Source: Acidobacteriota bacterium
GTDB taxonomy: Bacteria > Acidobacteriota > Holophagae > Acanthopleuribacterales > Acanthopleuribacteraceae
DNA: 43,317 nt
Assembly: GCA_030066195.1 (NCBI GenBank)
Contig: JASJCB010000088.1
Coordinates: forward strand, 1 to 43,317
Direction of reading: 5' to 3'
Both the position numbers and the translations under genes were made by a program. The number at the start of each line of letters is the position of its first letter. The first letter of the stretch is position 1. This document shows positions 23,701 through 29,337 of the stretch, piece by piece. The notes under the pieces are model-generated. The model did not search any database and was not told the origin of the DNA. It saw nothing but the letters and a program-made list of their open reading frames with translations.

Positions 23701-26700
23701 GCAGCACATAGGTTTCGGTGTAGGAAAGATAGGGCGGGTTTTCGCCCACAAAGTAGCGGGCGCCGGTCTGGTTGGAAGGCACCGTGGTGCTCCAGTTACC
23801 GTTGAAATCGGTCCAGGCCAGCATTCTGTGGATGAAGTCCGTCCCTTCCAGATAGCCGGTATAGATCCTGGCGTAGGGGATGGGGATTCCGTCGTTGTCC
23901 TTCAAGGTTCCGGTAATCAGGATGTCGCTTTCCAGCACCAACTCCTGGTTCAACCGATCCGGGTTTTCCGGGTCCAGGAAGATCTCGAAGTTTTTGTACA
24001 AGGTTCCGTCCGCACTGGTGACCGCGGCCGGGATGATGATGCCCAGGGGGAGTTTTTCCAAAAGGAAGCTGCCGTCGACCGCGCTATCCATGCGGAAGAA
24101 CTCGGTGGAGATGGTCGCGCCCGGGACCGGATTGCCCGCCATGTCGATCACGCGACCACCGAAGGAGCCGCCCTTGAGGAAGTTGCCCTGATAGACGAAA
24201 TTCAATTCTTTCTGCTCGCCGTCGGTCAAAAAGGCAAAGTCCTGCATCAAGCCGAAGACGGGGTGATTGGCTAGGAAGTAGCCCTGACGAGCGGGCACGT
24301 TTTCCAGGATATAGGTCCCGTCCGGCAGGGTTCGGGTGCCCACGGTGTACATGGCGCCGTAGCTGAATTCGTCCATATAGGTCTCGAAGGACTGGTTGGT
24401 GACCATGCCCACAAAAACATCGGCCGCGGGCTGTTCGACGCCCTCCTCGTCCAGGTAGGTCACCTTGCCGAACAGGGTGCCGGTGGGCGTACTCACGGTG
24501 ACATCGACCGTCAGCGGCGAGTTGGCCATGGTCAGGAAGCCGCCGTTGATGCCCAGGAAGTTGCCCTTGCGGGATTTCACCACGATCTGACCGACCTCGA
24601 TGCCCTCGATGGTGTATTGTCCGTTTTCGTCGGTGACGGTTACCCCGCCTGAATCGGCGTAGACCTGGTTGACCGCGTATACGGGGGCGAACGGCAAGGG
24701 TTGGCCGTTCTCGTCGGCGACCGTGCCGGTTACCGTACCCAAGTAGGAAAAGGCAAAATCGGCCTGAAGGTCCTGGGCGGCGCCGCGAGGCCAGAATTCG
24801 CGTTCCTCATAGCGGTCGTCGGGAAGCACCACGCCTATTTTGAAGCTGCGCAACGCTTTCTCGGGCGGCGGTGAGTTGTGGTCCGCAAAGGGCGGGAAGA
24901 CCACGTAATCGAAGGCATAGTTGCCGTCCTCGTCCAGGGTGGTTTCCGCGAAGACCTTGTAGGGGAACCCCATCATGAACTCATCATGGCCATATTGCTC
25001 GAACATTTGGGTGATGTCGTTGAGAAGACCGCCGGAACGCTTTTCGCCTTCCACATCCTTTTGCCAGAGCAGGATGCGTGCTCCGGTCAAATCACTGCCG
25101 GCATGATCCACCACGCGGCCGTGTACCGAAACGCCCACGTACCAATCGGAAGCAACCACCTCGCCGGATTGCGTACCCAGGCTTTGACCGTCCCAACTGG
25201 TCGGGTTTTCCAGGCGATAGCTGATCGGCTTGTAGGGACCCAGGGGCATGCGTGAACTGACCATGATAAAGCGCGGGTCCGTTTGCAGCGCGGCGTCCAC
25301 CACGTCCTCGCCGTTGATGAAGATATGGCTTTCCACGGGAGCCAGGGAGCCTAATTGTACGGGCTTGTTGAAACCGAAGAGAACATAGCGACCGTAGCGG
25401 TCCGCCTCGGCGGTAATGCGCGGGTCTACCTGGCGGGCGCTGACCAGTTCAAAGGGTTTGACCGGGACGATTGCGGCATCCACGTTGTAAGGCGCCTCCC
25501 CTTGAGGCAGCACGTTCAAGCGCTCGGTATCGGGGTCGTAGAGGAACTCGACAGCTTCGCTCACGGTAATGCTTTGGGAGGTCACGGCCGCCCTGCTGAA
25601 GCTGCCGGGTTGCGGGAAGATAAAGCTGACATCGGCATTGACCGGCGTTTGCGTGTCCGGGTTGGTCAGCTTGATGGACGGCAGCGCCTCCAGACCGGAA
25701 ACCCAAATCAGGGAGCGCGTGGCGGAAAGCGGGAAAATCCCGCCGAAGGGGATTTCGCGCAGCCCGCTGTTGTTCATGGACCTGCCCGCGTTGTCGGTAA
25801 TCGTCAGGTCCACCGTATCCGCCGTGTCCAAAACCATGAGGACCAGCCCCGGCGTGTCCTCGTTTTCCTGAGCCAGGAAGGTGAGCATGGCGTCGTCGGT
25901 GTAGGCGGCGAAGGCGGCCTCGATTTCTGCGCCCATGCGGGTTTCCAAATCGAAACCGGTCGCGCCTTGGGTGATGATGTGGCGACGCAGGGCATCGACC
26001 CCGAAACCCTCCTGATAGGAGCGCATCAAGGACGAAAGGATCTGCGCGGTTGCCGTTTGTTGGTCGTAGCCGTAGGCCCGGCTTTGGGTGGCAATAGCCC
26101 ACTGGTTGAACATGCCGCGCCGTTGCACGTCGTCGATATTACCTACCCCGACGGGAAGTTCCCGGCTGGTCATCTGCGAAAAGTCGACCAGCTTTTTCGC
26201 GTAGCGCTTCAAATCGGTAGCCAGGTCCGCCGGCAGGTATTGATCGAATTCGTTGGGAAAGGCCAGGACGTATTGAGTCAAGCGCTCGCCGTTTTCACCG
26301 ATACCGACCACCAGGTTCAAGGCCTTGTCGGCCGCGCCCTGGACCTTGAAATAGGAGGCCATGACCTTGCCGGTTTCCCTGGCCTTCATAGTAAAGGTGA
26401 CCGAGCCTTCCTCATCCGGCTGCAAATCGGGCAGGGTCAGTGAACTGCTGCCTACCACCTCGGTGCCGACCAGGTTTTGGGTAGTCAAGTCGATGGACAT
26501 GCCGCTCAAGACGATATCGCCGACATTGGTTACGTGCATGGTCATGTCGTAGGTTTCGTCCACGGCGACCACGTCGGGATGCTCCATGGTCAGCACGTAT
26601 TCGGGGTCGCGGACGAAAACCGTACCGCTGCCGATCGAAGTCAGGTTGACGGTGCCCGACGGCAGTTCCACCTCGCCGGTCATTCTCACCTGGATATCGT

Positions 26701-27724
26701 ACATGCCGCGAATCTCGCCGGTGACCACGTACTCTACTGAGGCGCGCTCGCCGGAGTAGATGCGGTCGCGGTCGTCGCCCGTGCCGGTAACGCCGTCCGC
26801 GCCCGGGTGGATGACCTGTTGCACCGGCGCCACGCCGTTACCCAATTTCACGGGTAGACCGTGACGGGTGGGGTTGGGCAGGATCAACTCCGCCTTCAAA
26901 CGGTCGATCACCACGTTGTAACCCTCGGGGGCGGTGTTAATGGCTATCGAGGTGATATTGAAATGGCTCTTCAAATAGGAAAAACGGCCGGGAATCAGCA
27001 GCAGGCTGAGAAAATACTCGGGCTCTTCTTCCGGGGGCTCGACTTCCAGGGCGCCGCCTGCCGACGGGTTGAGCGTGGGGGCGTACTTCATCATGGGCTT
27101 TACTTCAATAGCGCTGCCGAAGGGGTCTTTCAGAACCTTGGGGGTGAAACTGGAAGTCACCTTTTTGGGATAGGCAACCGGAATCTCTACGGGAACGGTG
27201 ACGCTGCCGACGACCATGGACAACGTAAATTCCACCGCTTGATAATCGTCATCGTTGAAAATGTAACCCAGCGCGGCAAGGTCTTCCTGCCCCATTTCGC
27301 GCACTTCCACGTTGGTGACCAATACTTCTTCCAGCGCATCGATCCTGGCGTTGCGCGGTTGGGCGTACTCCACCACGCTGTCGTCCGTGTTCACCAGGCG
27401 GACATTGGTCAGCGTATAGACGCCTTCCTGCGTGAACTTATTGTGCTCCAACAAGATGCGTAGGTCTTTGGCGTCGGCGTCGATGCTCAACGGCGTGGCG
27501 TAGGCGGGGCCCACCAACTCGCCCTTGATCTTCATTCCTTCGATCAACTTTCCGTCGTAGCGGAGGTTGATCGGTACGTCCATGGACACGCCGTTGCCCA
27601 GCAGAACCGTTTGTTCCGCGGGCTCCAATCGCAATCCCTGGCGTTTGATCTCGAACAAGGCGTCCGGCGTATTACCGGACTGGAAGGCGCTTAGCGCATA
27701 AAGGAAGATGGTCGTCAACAGCAT
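5708..27724 (-). CDS. Giant secreted multimodular protein (about 7,338 aa; CarboxypepD_reg, Ig-like, beta-helix, LamG and FN3 modules)
   Basis: One open frame of 22 kb. The frame is open up to 27787, but ATG at 27724 is preceded by GAGG at the right distance and starts a signal peptide (MLLTTIFLYALSAFQSG), so this start is preferred. Approximate modules: unassigned beta-rich N-terminus with a helical patch at 500-630; a long run of carboxypeptidase-regulatory-like repeats at 860-2810 (GTVADENGQPLPFAPVYA, GYVTDENGDILPGATVKL); Ig-like repeats at 2865-3070; glycine-rich beta-helix blocks at 3175-4590 (GSGGSIWLKAGSL, GGGGRVAVLVSD); Ig-like at 4680-4890; then six LamG domains (SYWTFDD...LTLSAWVYID) alternating with FN3 and Ig-like domains to 6985; a last beta-helix block to the end. 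No LPxTG, RTX or type IX sorting signal is visible. It is probably a surface adhesin or glycan-binding matrix protein; the function is inferred. Confidence 0.9.
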   Translation of the reverse strand: MLLTTIFLYALSAFQSGNTPDALFEIKRQGLRLEPAEQTVLLGNGVSMDVPINLRYDGKLIEGMKIKGELVGPAYATPLSIDADAKDLRILLEHNKFTQEGVYTLTNVRLVNTDDSVVEYAQPRNARIDALEEVLVTNVEVREMGQEDLAALGYIFNDDDYQAVEFTLSMVVGSVTVPVEIPVAYPKKVTSSFTPKVLKDPFGSAIEVKPMMKYAPTLNPSAGGALEVEPPEEEPEYFLSLLLIPGRFSYLKSHFNITSIAINTAPEGYNVVIDRLKAELILPNPTRHGLPVKLGNGVAPVQQVIHPGADGVTGTGDDRDRIYSGERASVEYVVTGEIRGMYDIQVRMTGEVELPSGTVNLTSIGSGTVFVRDPEYVLTMEHPDVVAVDETYDMTMHVTNVGDIVLSGMSIDLTTQNLVGTEVVGSSSLTLPDLQPDEEGSVTFTMKARETGKVMASYFKVQGAADKALNLVVGIGENGERLTQYVLAFPNEFDQYLPADLATDLKRYAKKLVDFSQMTSRELPVGVGNIDDVQRRGMFNQWAIATQSRAYGYDQQTATAQILSSLMRSYQEGFGVDALRRHIITQGATGFDLETRMGAEIEAAFAAYTDDAMLTFLAQENEDTPGLVLMVLDTADTVDLTITDNAGRSMNNSGLREIPFGGIFPLSATRSLIWVSGLEALPSIKLTNPDTQTPVNADVSFIFPQPGSFSRAAVTSQSITVSEAVEFLYDPDTERLNVLPQGEAPYNVDAAIVPVKPFELVSARQVDPRITAEADRYGRYVLFGFNKPVQLGSLAPVESHIFINGEDVVDAALQTDPRFIMVSSRMPLGPYKPISYRLENPTSWDGQSLGTQSGEVVASDWYVGVSVHGRVVDHAGSDLTGARILLWQKDVEGEKRSGGLLNDITQMFEQYGHDEFMMGFPYKVFAETTLDEDGNYAFDYVVFPPFADHNSPPPEKALRSFKIGVVLPDDRYEEREFWPRGAAQDLQADFAFSYLGTVTGTVADENGQPLPFAPVYAVNQVYADSGGVTVTDENGQYTIEGIEVGQIVVKSRKGNFLGINGGFLTMANSPLTVDVTVSTPTGTLFGKVTYLDEEGVEQPAADVFVGMVTNQSFETYMDEFSYGAMYTVGTRTLPDGTYILENVPARQGYFLANHPVFGLMQDFAFLTDGEQKELNFVYQGNFLKGGSFGGRVIDMAGNPVPGATISTEFFRMDSAVDGSFLLEKLPLGIIIPAAVTSADGTLYKNFEIFLDPENPDRLNQELVLESDILITGTLKDNDGIPIPYARIYTGYLEGTDFIHRMLAWTDFNGNWSTTVPSNQTGARYFVGENPPYLSYTETYVLPDQANNADLIQNPAQGLLVEVRDSQGTLVEAEVNVRYKQFDAFPNRVGLAYTATDRKRTTAGQAFFQHVNGPEIEVWAYSELLGMTKRQTIDISQPVGTVAVSFDQSDLATLYGRVLDTDGVTPAPAGTKVQAFINGVRAVTEVNEDGFYTFDSFTNADVPKPLILTAFTTETTPLRPNNLYVEDRLQIHNSLRYRHDMILKNTGALDVEVVHADGTPVDYAAVKIQYPGLQFINDEEGNEQVEVIWTEIEAQITPDIRTIQQPITAGPFNVKANSLGLVGTRAYSLPATGGNYSVTVRLEAPSSISGTFVDDLDAAIVNAEIQLLHHDKIQEQKLSGDEPTPGEFFFDLLPMGRTWTLFGRDPASNRKAHLDVRTTPYNPNPTVTLKLDPIAHLSGYVTDENGDILPGATVKLIRGKDVLMTGTDPTGLYQFTNLDLGEYQLTASRWDIPTVGTEYISLVTNGQAYQHNLQTAPTHTLDLTVRSPELTPQAGVLVTIINPRYADTAFTDENGVARFVHVPPGSYGVESEDPRTLALLNDRINIPADESASVSRTVTFDGWGSIAGQVTDTLGNKPDIPVLIMFKWFERNLEQHHSIYSDAYGQYLIGRVPLNQTVTMTAINQDTFESATEEILLTEHGVRLEKDLVFRADTYVRGYVVDSQGNEVPYARVGYNDPIPREVVADQVGAFYISNVLEGDTIFYAKEPNGPRAITQVVSIVQDSYGDLVPQDNLTFQLAGVSNLNGVIRFADNAVVRSGTVSLENSEGVAFTSGIFADGSYRFINLPLDTYTMRAYSSKYDIDALATHTVTLDTDGGSAQQDLSFQPDFEFTAQLTRIDGITAVPDGHVELWHRDKESKWRRIYYGKTNVDGYVAIQRVFPGNYRVHAYNDALDLVYTDAYVMPDSTPSLFPISLHSSLTLTGSFISSNGKNFSSGQVSVLQNDRVKSTYLGLDGSFQVSGFETGTATVSATLAGGWVTHTEQYTLVDGPNANVFQTVPVVTLDGRAIYLGDDDFGFRVGMEVNGIEREVGFDASGFFIVDELPTGVPVKLHLYHHLKHRVFELGPFNSDTDMGTFYLDGSGPVISFDQDGLVISSRPVTLSFTVGEDGVESDIDASKTRVWLNTHNISADFATTATSVSATYPYWPAWTVRGVNTIKIQMANTSGSVTTETFNFTAQQNGTVLLVDLQNNGPVTGEARLDQGSWVFTDAAGRAVLENVSGGLHAIKGKDSSSGGRLTIDVDDTYLTVVQPLQLGAFGGYIGTVRGLDNQPAAGVEVWIGGEREITDSNGKYNFDFTPLGDHHLLARNGLQLGYRKPPELLAHENIKPGIDIQLVGRGSITGVVDQSGIPIADATVQLKYTDRDMFMSQIPEFRPPASVTTDVDGNYRIDNVYTYAVQLLATDSLTQNTGLAQLTGPADGLTVTQDISLHPNATVTGIIEDSAGIPVADQSVVMYDKDLDLTFQAQTAANGSFQITDIPFQGINYLDLRVLNQAAGEFYRQELFSVNQENQDAGILRLVPNQAPTFDPVTKPAYWDPNNSFYIYNRTRDDLGIAQIELVLSGAYVDSKSWTWDQDFPASAGIGHSIPAQASLVEGTVNYTYTVTDMMGATHQDTGSFEIRYDAVGPTLAVTQPLEGASFVEGSSIQILVTATDDNGVSGVEILDLNGNALTEADTAAPFEFNLTAPGVDEDSPVTYVVQAVDGLGFTSTTVLNLVIQAVTTSGAPNLVVSAPLDGMPAPIGLASGLQIPVVASAEDPDGLQGYELVIENQVVASAPLFGTQAVIDTAYTVPPVQQQNTQLNVALRVYDLGGNVAVHSATLNGMDGDIITQDLTIYSYDSSYDNKTLIVDGATLTIDGSHSLTGLALVNGAVMTQTPTDNELGNQAETRLTVTGDILIDYGTLVSADSTGWPGGVEGENVGNHGGVGGGGTIDKLYGSVFQPTTAGSSGGGGALEFDAGNNTIWLMGDISASLKQPSVAADYKGSGGSIWLKAGSLKGPGNIRANGYRAGDRGYEENAAITYQYSGAGGRIALEADMVNHTGQVTAYGGLWGGPGTIYSRTPDAQKPDGFDDVIRIAKHPDSAHNGITALQGLPSIVVGTDAVFNDDIIDQNKEYDELDFPADLPLERFKGMKLYVNGLTYDIGSQTTDKIRSLPNADWTLTNGDVVHIGFEVDQIVVGDEAFLRLAGEVPRSPITLHKGAMGSENDILDLTSVPLTVIEKGLLRNIQLGDWTTDGSYTLELAETVIFNNLNHTTGSIYVLNQGTVKASALTVAAGAEVLTMDGYNGSMTLETTGAMTIEGVLRARTNGRELADLLTTGLSHGGMGDVDYAAHDTYGTFYRPVSQGSELRDLLEEEAGYAGGHIRLSFNQLTLNGSVDATPETGSGGSILLEGNILTGTGSIDASGTQTPVAGRAGGGGRVAVLVSDIAGYTGSVSAYGSPDNLGAAGAGTVFYRTTTWPLGNLVVDNNGTLTPDYSTPLPSLGDRIAEFVVTAGATVMQGTGFPDNLEGLYVRINGADILLAGNSETELYAASGYSFPAVNAGDAYYGVHKLDRLEVKGNAYLYSTDKFELGEPPIGDGRADLVTIGDSTDPEYTDKTLVFTEPKNLSSLTLINSHVTYEAGLQVGTVVLDTNSKLTYKDTVTATIVTVDGGVLEAAGTGAVFNAQSVDLTNNALWTVAGRDGSTASVPLIASISGLLNVATGSEIFTTGQNKGPGVDLVFGEFSGARGLGGYGLIDAGGTSNPIMGSYMYPSLPGNKDGGGAVKITAGSLNLDGGIHADGYSMGSGGSIWIEAPVITGSGFMRARPGSFSGSNHAGGGRIAVHYGSDDSFRNNITFSTNPNYPQTNWREIAGGGTLFFKSAAQTHGELIIDQRADLATDHTEYEKRFRLSGVAGPGELTLAIGDNDADPRVIQDLAWADIPPGLAGLHVRLNVSGTDYEARILDNTYNSITVDSDLPAVIPQNTRLEFVLRLDKLSLKNGGQFHFAGILATPVIERDKTLLSSVWARKIEGLSNPLIFQDESFRLTLDEGDLANTDVQVTNGTLFLDKPATFRDVTLVNAQLTHSHWSANHFITELYEPGLDLTLRNLVADANSGIDVSRKRYDTASEPNNNHGGMGSSSLTNDTFGSLFHPFTVGIGANAGGRAHVTAQSISGGSYLADGSFGSAGSIYLDADTLSGNITARAGMDANLVAGGGRVAVYYGNRDAANLITGATGSKSPGTVFLKDKSAAYGNLIIDNQGNPVTGVTDIPGFTDYLVPAGFSSQNDGGQAVLTFPNTFTNDLRDYYLIINGNENDRYRVISNQVNTASPSTMVVEGNPVIAVGDTLALRVVLEGFSLGTGCATTKVPVLDGVDPVIDNITVLSGLYNGEAVPGLPITVRVEASDGFGLSQAVADFGGEQSQNVPAPAPFSFSFTPTTLQAGTSVDVNVSVDDISGRNALSTLTVPVALEDTGLPVVTLISPAEPIQVNSLEDFDITVSAADNVGMQSLQFEFNGVIGDPIDYTVNDAAHTVTLTAPYITVDQSFNLKVTATDLVGNAYQAVYTIGVTAVPFLQHVPAPVSYYSFDDVDMDGVVVKDSMWRNPGVNQGAVREAVGKAGQALAFGDNTHVEIPNHKSLDITGNALTVQAWIKPSNLVFSEMVVKAPEIDGTPNVRYGFRYNPANDEVKFLTVSQGEVVNGPAAGGALAVDTWAMLTGVFDGTTARLYIDGELVAQTAVSAPLASSSGPLYIGGYALGNANWFHGVIDEVMVWDEALNVSQVRHLYERGQAGDTQLFNPPEPVTDLIAEADAASISLTWTASVDSLGNLDHYEIYKDGVYVSSTNTTGAVIGGLSAYTTYALEVRSVNASGTASIADIDVTTLPTDLSTLTDPVAYWPLNQRNLDAVGFFDLMNGHHGSYSGDISVATGKTGEAFVFGSGTHAAAVADNLAFDATTSLTVQAWVKPEPAMNSQALRVVGKNGTTLDNYAYALVLVDDKPRFMVNLDGSPGPDGPAASVALPSDRWTLLSGTFDGTTARLFINGNPAAEKAMSGSLIQTNGSLGLGSDTDNGGGLYRGGLDEIGLWSTALDPRHINILYHQGLQGGGTLIDGIDPVIGTITLSPLIEIGKLEPNRPFTITVDVTDNTAVATVTASLGGQSVSLTGSGPFTGQMTAPDVAVETVDTLTVTAFDYSGNRDDEMQAQTIAAPDIEAPVGTLVNPADGAQMPIYSQFTAEFTTSDNRLVSALEVTFNGETQSLQIAADEQATQKSFSFAMPSAAGDYSLSWTVTDYAGNQSTVQSATLTALPIESADMPKPVSYWTFDDKVPDLEVANLASDLVGGNHVVSYNGNSFAGGRIGYRTDGIDDVAFVDDLSPNLELDNQLTLSAWVYIDAFNEDGGIITYGSAYADSPVEKYALVTTGDNRVAFRTNRGVDRQTVESGILAVDTWYHVVATFKDGHAEIYVNGLLDNETDWTVTDLPDDARLSGVAQTMRLSFGHHHAGANGYYEGILDDVMIFDSALTGPYIRRLYDSASGAPLDMRPPEDVTDVSVAATATSLDLVWTGSANTQVDLTGYRVTVNGVPTQTPGPAAGGALLNNLTANTNYEIVISALDNNGNESYGNRLYLATPPTAPGDFPNPVSYWTFDNTDKIGSVLKDRMGRNDLSITGFPNTTAGLVGDGMDITTQYLAAETPDGLDSRQTLTISTWINPFSYLSDSTAIYFGDASTQTYSIAIKGKTQFRFEAGQPTTPELSRVDPPSPKLRWHHIAAVFENGTARIYRNGKLHNEKAFSFNELPAAASPRFLIGISDLDVSSLHSTLDETMVWDSALTTTQIRQIYTLNRSGENLIDGAIDFNAPQAVTNLSAAPAHNAGQHSLAVSWTPPADGDLSHFEVRVNSVFEADVPAGTNNYLVAGLAEYTGYTIAVTPVDLAGNMGPTQTIVQTTLDVTNPTILTKTTDPISPEAGSAFTLTVTASDNVGFGSAEVVFNGQTTAGTETVAGTFEFSLTAPVNPAVNPMTADITVTDSSGNNAVDSLSIDIDVSAGEVSVPTPVNYHTFDPADKIVSGLLQYPFDVVGGNHANYHLGAINQAGKIGESFYFNGSNSAVGLAKVSPELDLAETLTLSAWVKITGFNEDGPIMSYGTKTFEAYSLVTTSSGRVSFRSNGHATRQTVDSNSLSTNTWYFVTAIFNNGQAQLYVNGQLHNSATWAATLPVNSDGFMFFGRHLWAGKYLNGNVDEAMTFDQALDANQVQLLYDGMNGVTTLDLRPPEEAGDPTFTLTPTSIGVNWTGSADSAGDLSGYKVFVNGNPVADLSTVATSYDITGLTENTDYEVRVAAVDTSGNASYGPRFWMATPPSDGATYPKPVSYWPMEDTHGNFTDTYGQNDLTPSFVYSVSSRTGFGKAARLLDSSYMRKTNPVDLDNRRTFTFSTWLYPQKKPIATYWGLLYLGNNTTESYSIRYVRDHLWYQFQGNEGSATRSATARAYNELNNWYHLAVTFDNGLLKIYLDGRLMETVTAGVTEFAAAASAFWQLGRKPSQTYGFEGYMDDVAFWNSSLTETQVRQLFTTGMAGMDSKTGYLDFNPPAAVSGLAGTPTATSIDLSWTEPADTDIAEYRVKLDGSTVATVAAPATGVTVSGLTASTSYDVQVVAVDTGGNQTASSTITVITLSAALAEETDALVEAGELTPDGILVTGETVHLNDYVTDENVILVDTHLVISGSFEARSLLLTRGSTITHPVRAGLEAEPLWLSAETIEIDATSAVALDGRGVAEQGAFHAVHGGLAAGEPETMVYGSPVYPTRPGRGEAGGGAVILESRTLVLNGLVTARGKGFASGGSVLILTDHLLGGGTIDVSGGNGSQGIGGGGRVAVHAAFRHRFHGVVITGLEEAVRGTVVMSMPDEDTLWLGNAWPMTKETVSVTMPQTLPLLDGHIVKVLENNRGSVLRLKWNGNAHNMIGAWLQWGDQRYRVREALSLDDGEWLIQLNRTFDRFDSETGRFILLLANPDQVRGNPAGMPLLPGR

Positions 27725-27957
27725 GGAAGATCCTCGTTTTCCCGAAGGCTTGGAAACCCCGGTCCCAATATTCTTTGCAGGCCCCAAACGGGACCCGACC
27801 TCAGAAGTCCGTTTCTCGGCAGAGTAACGGCAGGCTCGATAATGACGGCGATGATCGCCGGGACTTACGGGGGTATGTCTGCTCGACCCGGGATATACGG
27901 GAATGGGCCGAAATAGACGGTGGGAAAAATAGATAGAACTTTACCCACGCCTTCTCT

Positions 27958-27986
27958 ATCGTAACCAAGTCCGGCCGACATGACAA
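27958..27986 (-). promoter_or_regulatory. Candidate sigma-70-type promoter for the giant gene
   Basis: On the minus strand TTGTCA (5 of 6 to TTGACA) is separated by 17 bases from TACGAT (4 of 6 to TATAAT). Transcription would begin near 27951, giving a leader of about 225 bases before the start at 27724. The rest of 27,725-28,266 holds only short open frames with no coding character. The consensus match is by eye. Confidence 0.4.
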
Positions 27987-28266
27987 GAAAAAATCAAATT
28001 TTGTAAGTCATGCACCTTGCCTGAGTTCCGCAAATTACCTTCACTACGAAAAAATGGATTGCATGGGACATGGGGCCCTAGGCAGGCACATATGACAAGC
28101 GGCCATGTTCCCGGTGCGAGGAAGTAGCTGTGGAGATGCATGCATGGTCTCTTTGAGGCCAAAAAACACAGAGGTAGTGTAAGACCTTGCTCAAATTAAG
28201 GTTATTTCGCACTGGCATGCCGGTTTGACCAAATCACACGCGGAAATGCCGAAGACCACCGACCGA

Positions 28267-29091
28267 TTACCGGCCGTAATGATCAATGAAGTTAATACCG
28301 AAGATCTCTTTATCCTCGGCAAACTGTTGCGGAAGTGAATCTTGCACCTGGGTTTTGTTTAAGTCGTCCTTTTTCTCTAGAGTTTGCTTGATCTTCTTGA
28401 GGATTTTTTTCCGTTTATCCTTCGGTAAATGCCCTCGACCATGAGAAACATGCTTTGCATATCGATCAAACACTTTTAAGTCTGAGCCGGTGATTGCGAA
28501 ATCGTTCTCATAAATCCAGGTTAAGTATTCCTCAAGGACCGCGACAGCATCATGGTTGCGCCCTGTTTTCTCATAAAGAGTGGAGGCGAGCTTCAAAACA
28601 TAAGCCTCATTTTTATTTTTAAACGCTGTCCCTTTCAAATAAGCATGAGAATCAAGGTAGTCTTCAATATACAGTATGGCCGTTTCCGGGTTGCTATGCT
28701 TCAGAAGATCGGCTTTTGTGTAGACCCGATTGGGTTCGACAGACGTGTTTTTATGAAACCGTCGACTGAAATCCAGCACCGCTAAAGCATTTTCTCTCTC
28801 TCCAACCTCACGCAAGCGACGTGCTATGCTGGAATACACCGTATCTAAAACTATCCCGGCTTCTCCGGGGTGAACCTGATTTCGCCTGTAAGCTTTTGAA
28901 TAAAGCTTTCCGAGGTGTGAAGCATACTGTGACATGGCCTCTATTGCTTTAATCTTATCGAACTTATTCTCCATATCGGCAATACTTGCATCGATTTGCC
29001 CGAAAACTTGTCTCACCTCGTCAATGTCATCATAGTCCGTCGGCGCGGCATATTCATTCTGTAAACCAATGATTAAAAAAAGCAACAGCAT
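28267..29091 (-). CDS. Hypothetical secreted helical-repeat (TPR-like) protein
   Basis: A 274-residue protein I do not recognise. It starts with a short hydrophobic signal (MLLLFLIIGLQNEYAA) and is otherwise helical and charged. Segments such as IARRLREVGERENALAVLDF and LASTLYEKTGRNHDAVAVLE have the A/L spacing of tetratricopeptide-type helix pairs. The C-terminus carries a Lys-rich stretch (PKDKRKKILKKIKQTLEKK). GGGAG seven bases before ATG supports the start. The gene and its 5' region are clearly richer in A+T than the neighbours, which suggests separate origin. It is flanked by non-coding stretches of 245 bases upstream and over 500 bases downstream, so it is probably transcribed alone. 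TPR assignment is tentative. Confidence 0.65.
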   Translation of the reverse strand: MLLLFLIIGLQNEYAAPTDYDDIDEVRQVFGQIDASIADMENKFDKIKAIEAMSQYASHLGKLYSKAYRRNQVHPGEAGIVLDTVYSSIARRLREVGERENALAVLDFSRRFHKNTSVEPNRVYTKADLLKHSNPETAILYIEDYLDSHAYLKGTAFKNKNEAYVLKLASTLYEKTGRNHDAVAVLEEYLTWIYENDFAITGSDLKVFDRYAKHVSHGRGHLPKDKRKKILKKIKQTLEKKDDLNKTQVQDSLPQQFAEDKEIFGINFIDHYGR

Positions 29092-29337
29092 TGGAAGTCT
29101 CCCTTATTCCCAGCGGCAAATGTCTGCCATCAAGTGACTTGTTATTAAAAGCACAAACCATAATAAAATCATCACTCTCATTTGTTCTAGTTTCTCCCAA
29201 AAAGTTTACCTGTGACATAGAGATTGGGTGCCGAAATTATCAATTGTGTGATTCCCCATGTCAAGAGCAAAATTGACTGACTGGCTAAAATAGGAGCTGA
29301 CGGGGCCGCCGGCAGCCTTGCCCGGCCGTGTGACAAT

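Noticed and set aside
27725..27787. 21-codon N-terminal extension of the giant protein
   Set aside because: It would put a polar stretch before the signal peptide, and GAGG upstream of 27724 supports the inner start.
27801..28162. Two short minus-strand frames between the giant gene and the helical protein
   Set aside because: They overlap the candidate promoter and show no coding character or ribosome-binding sites.
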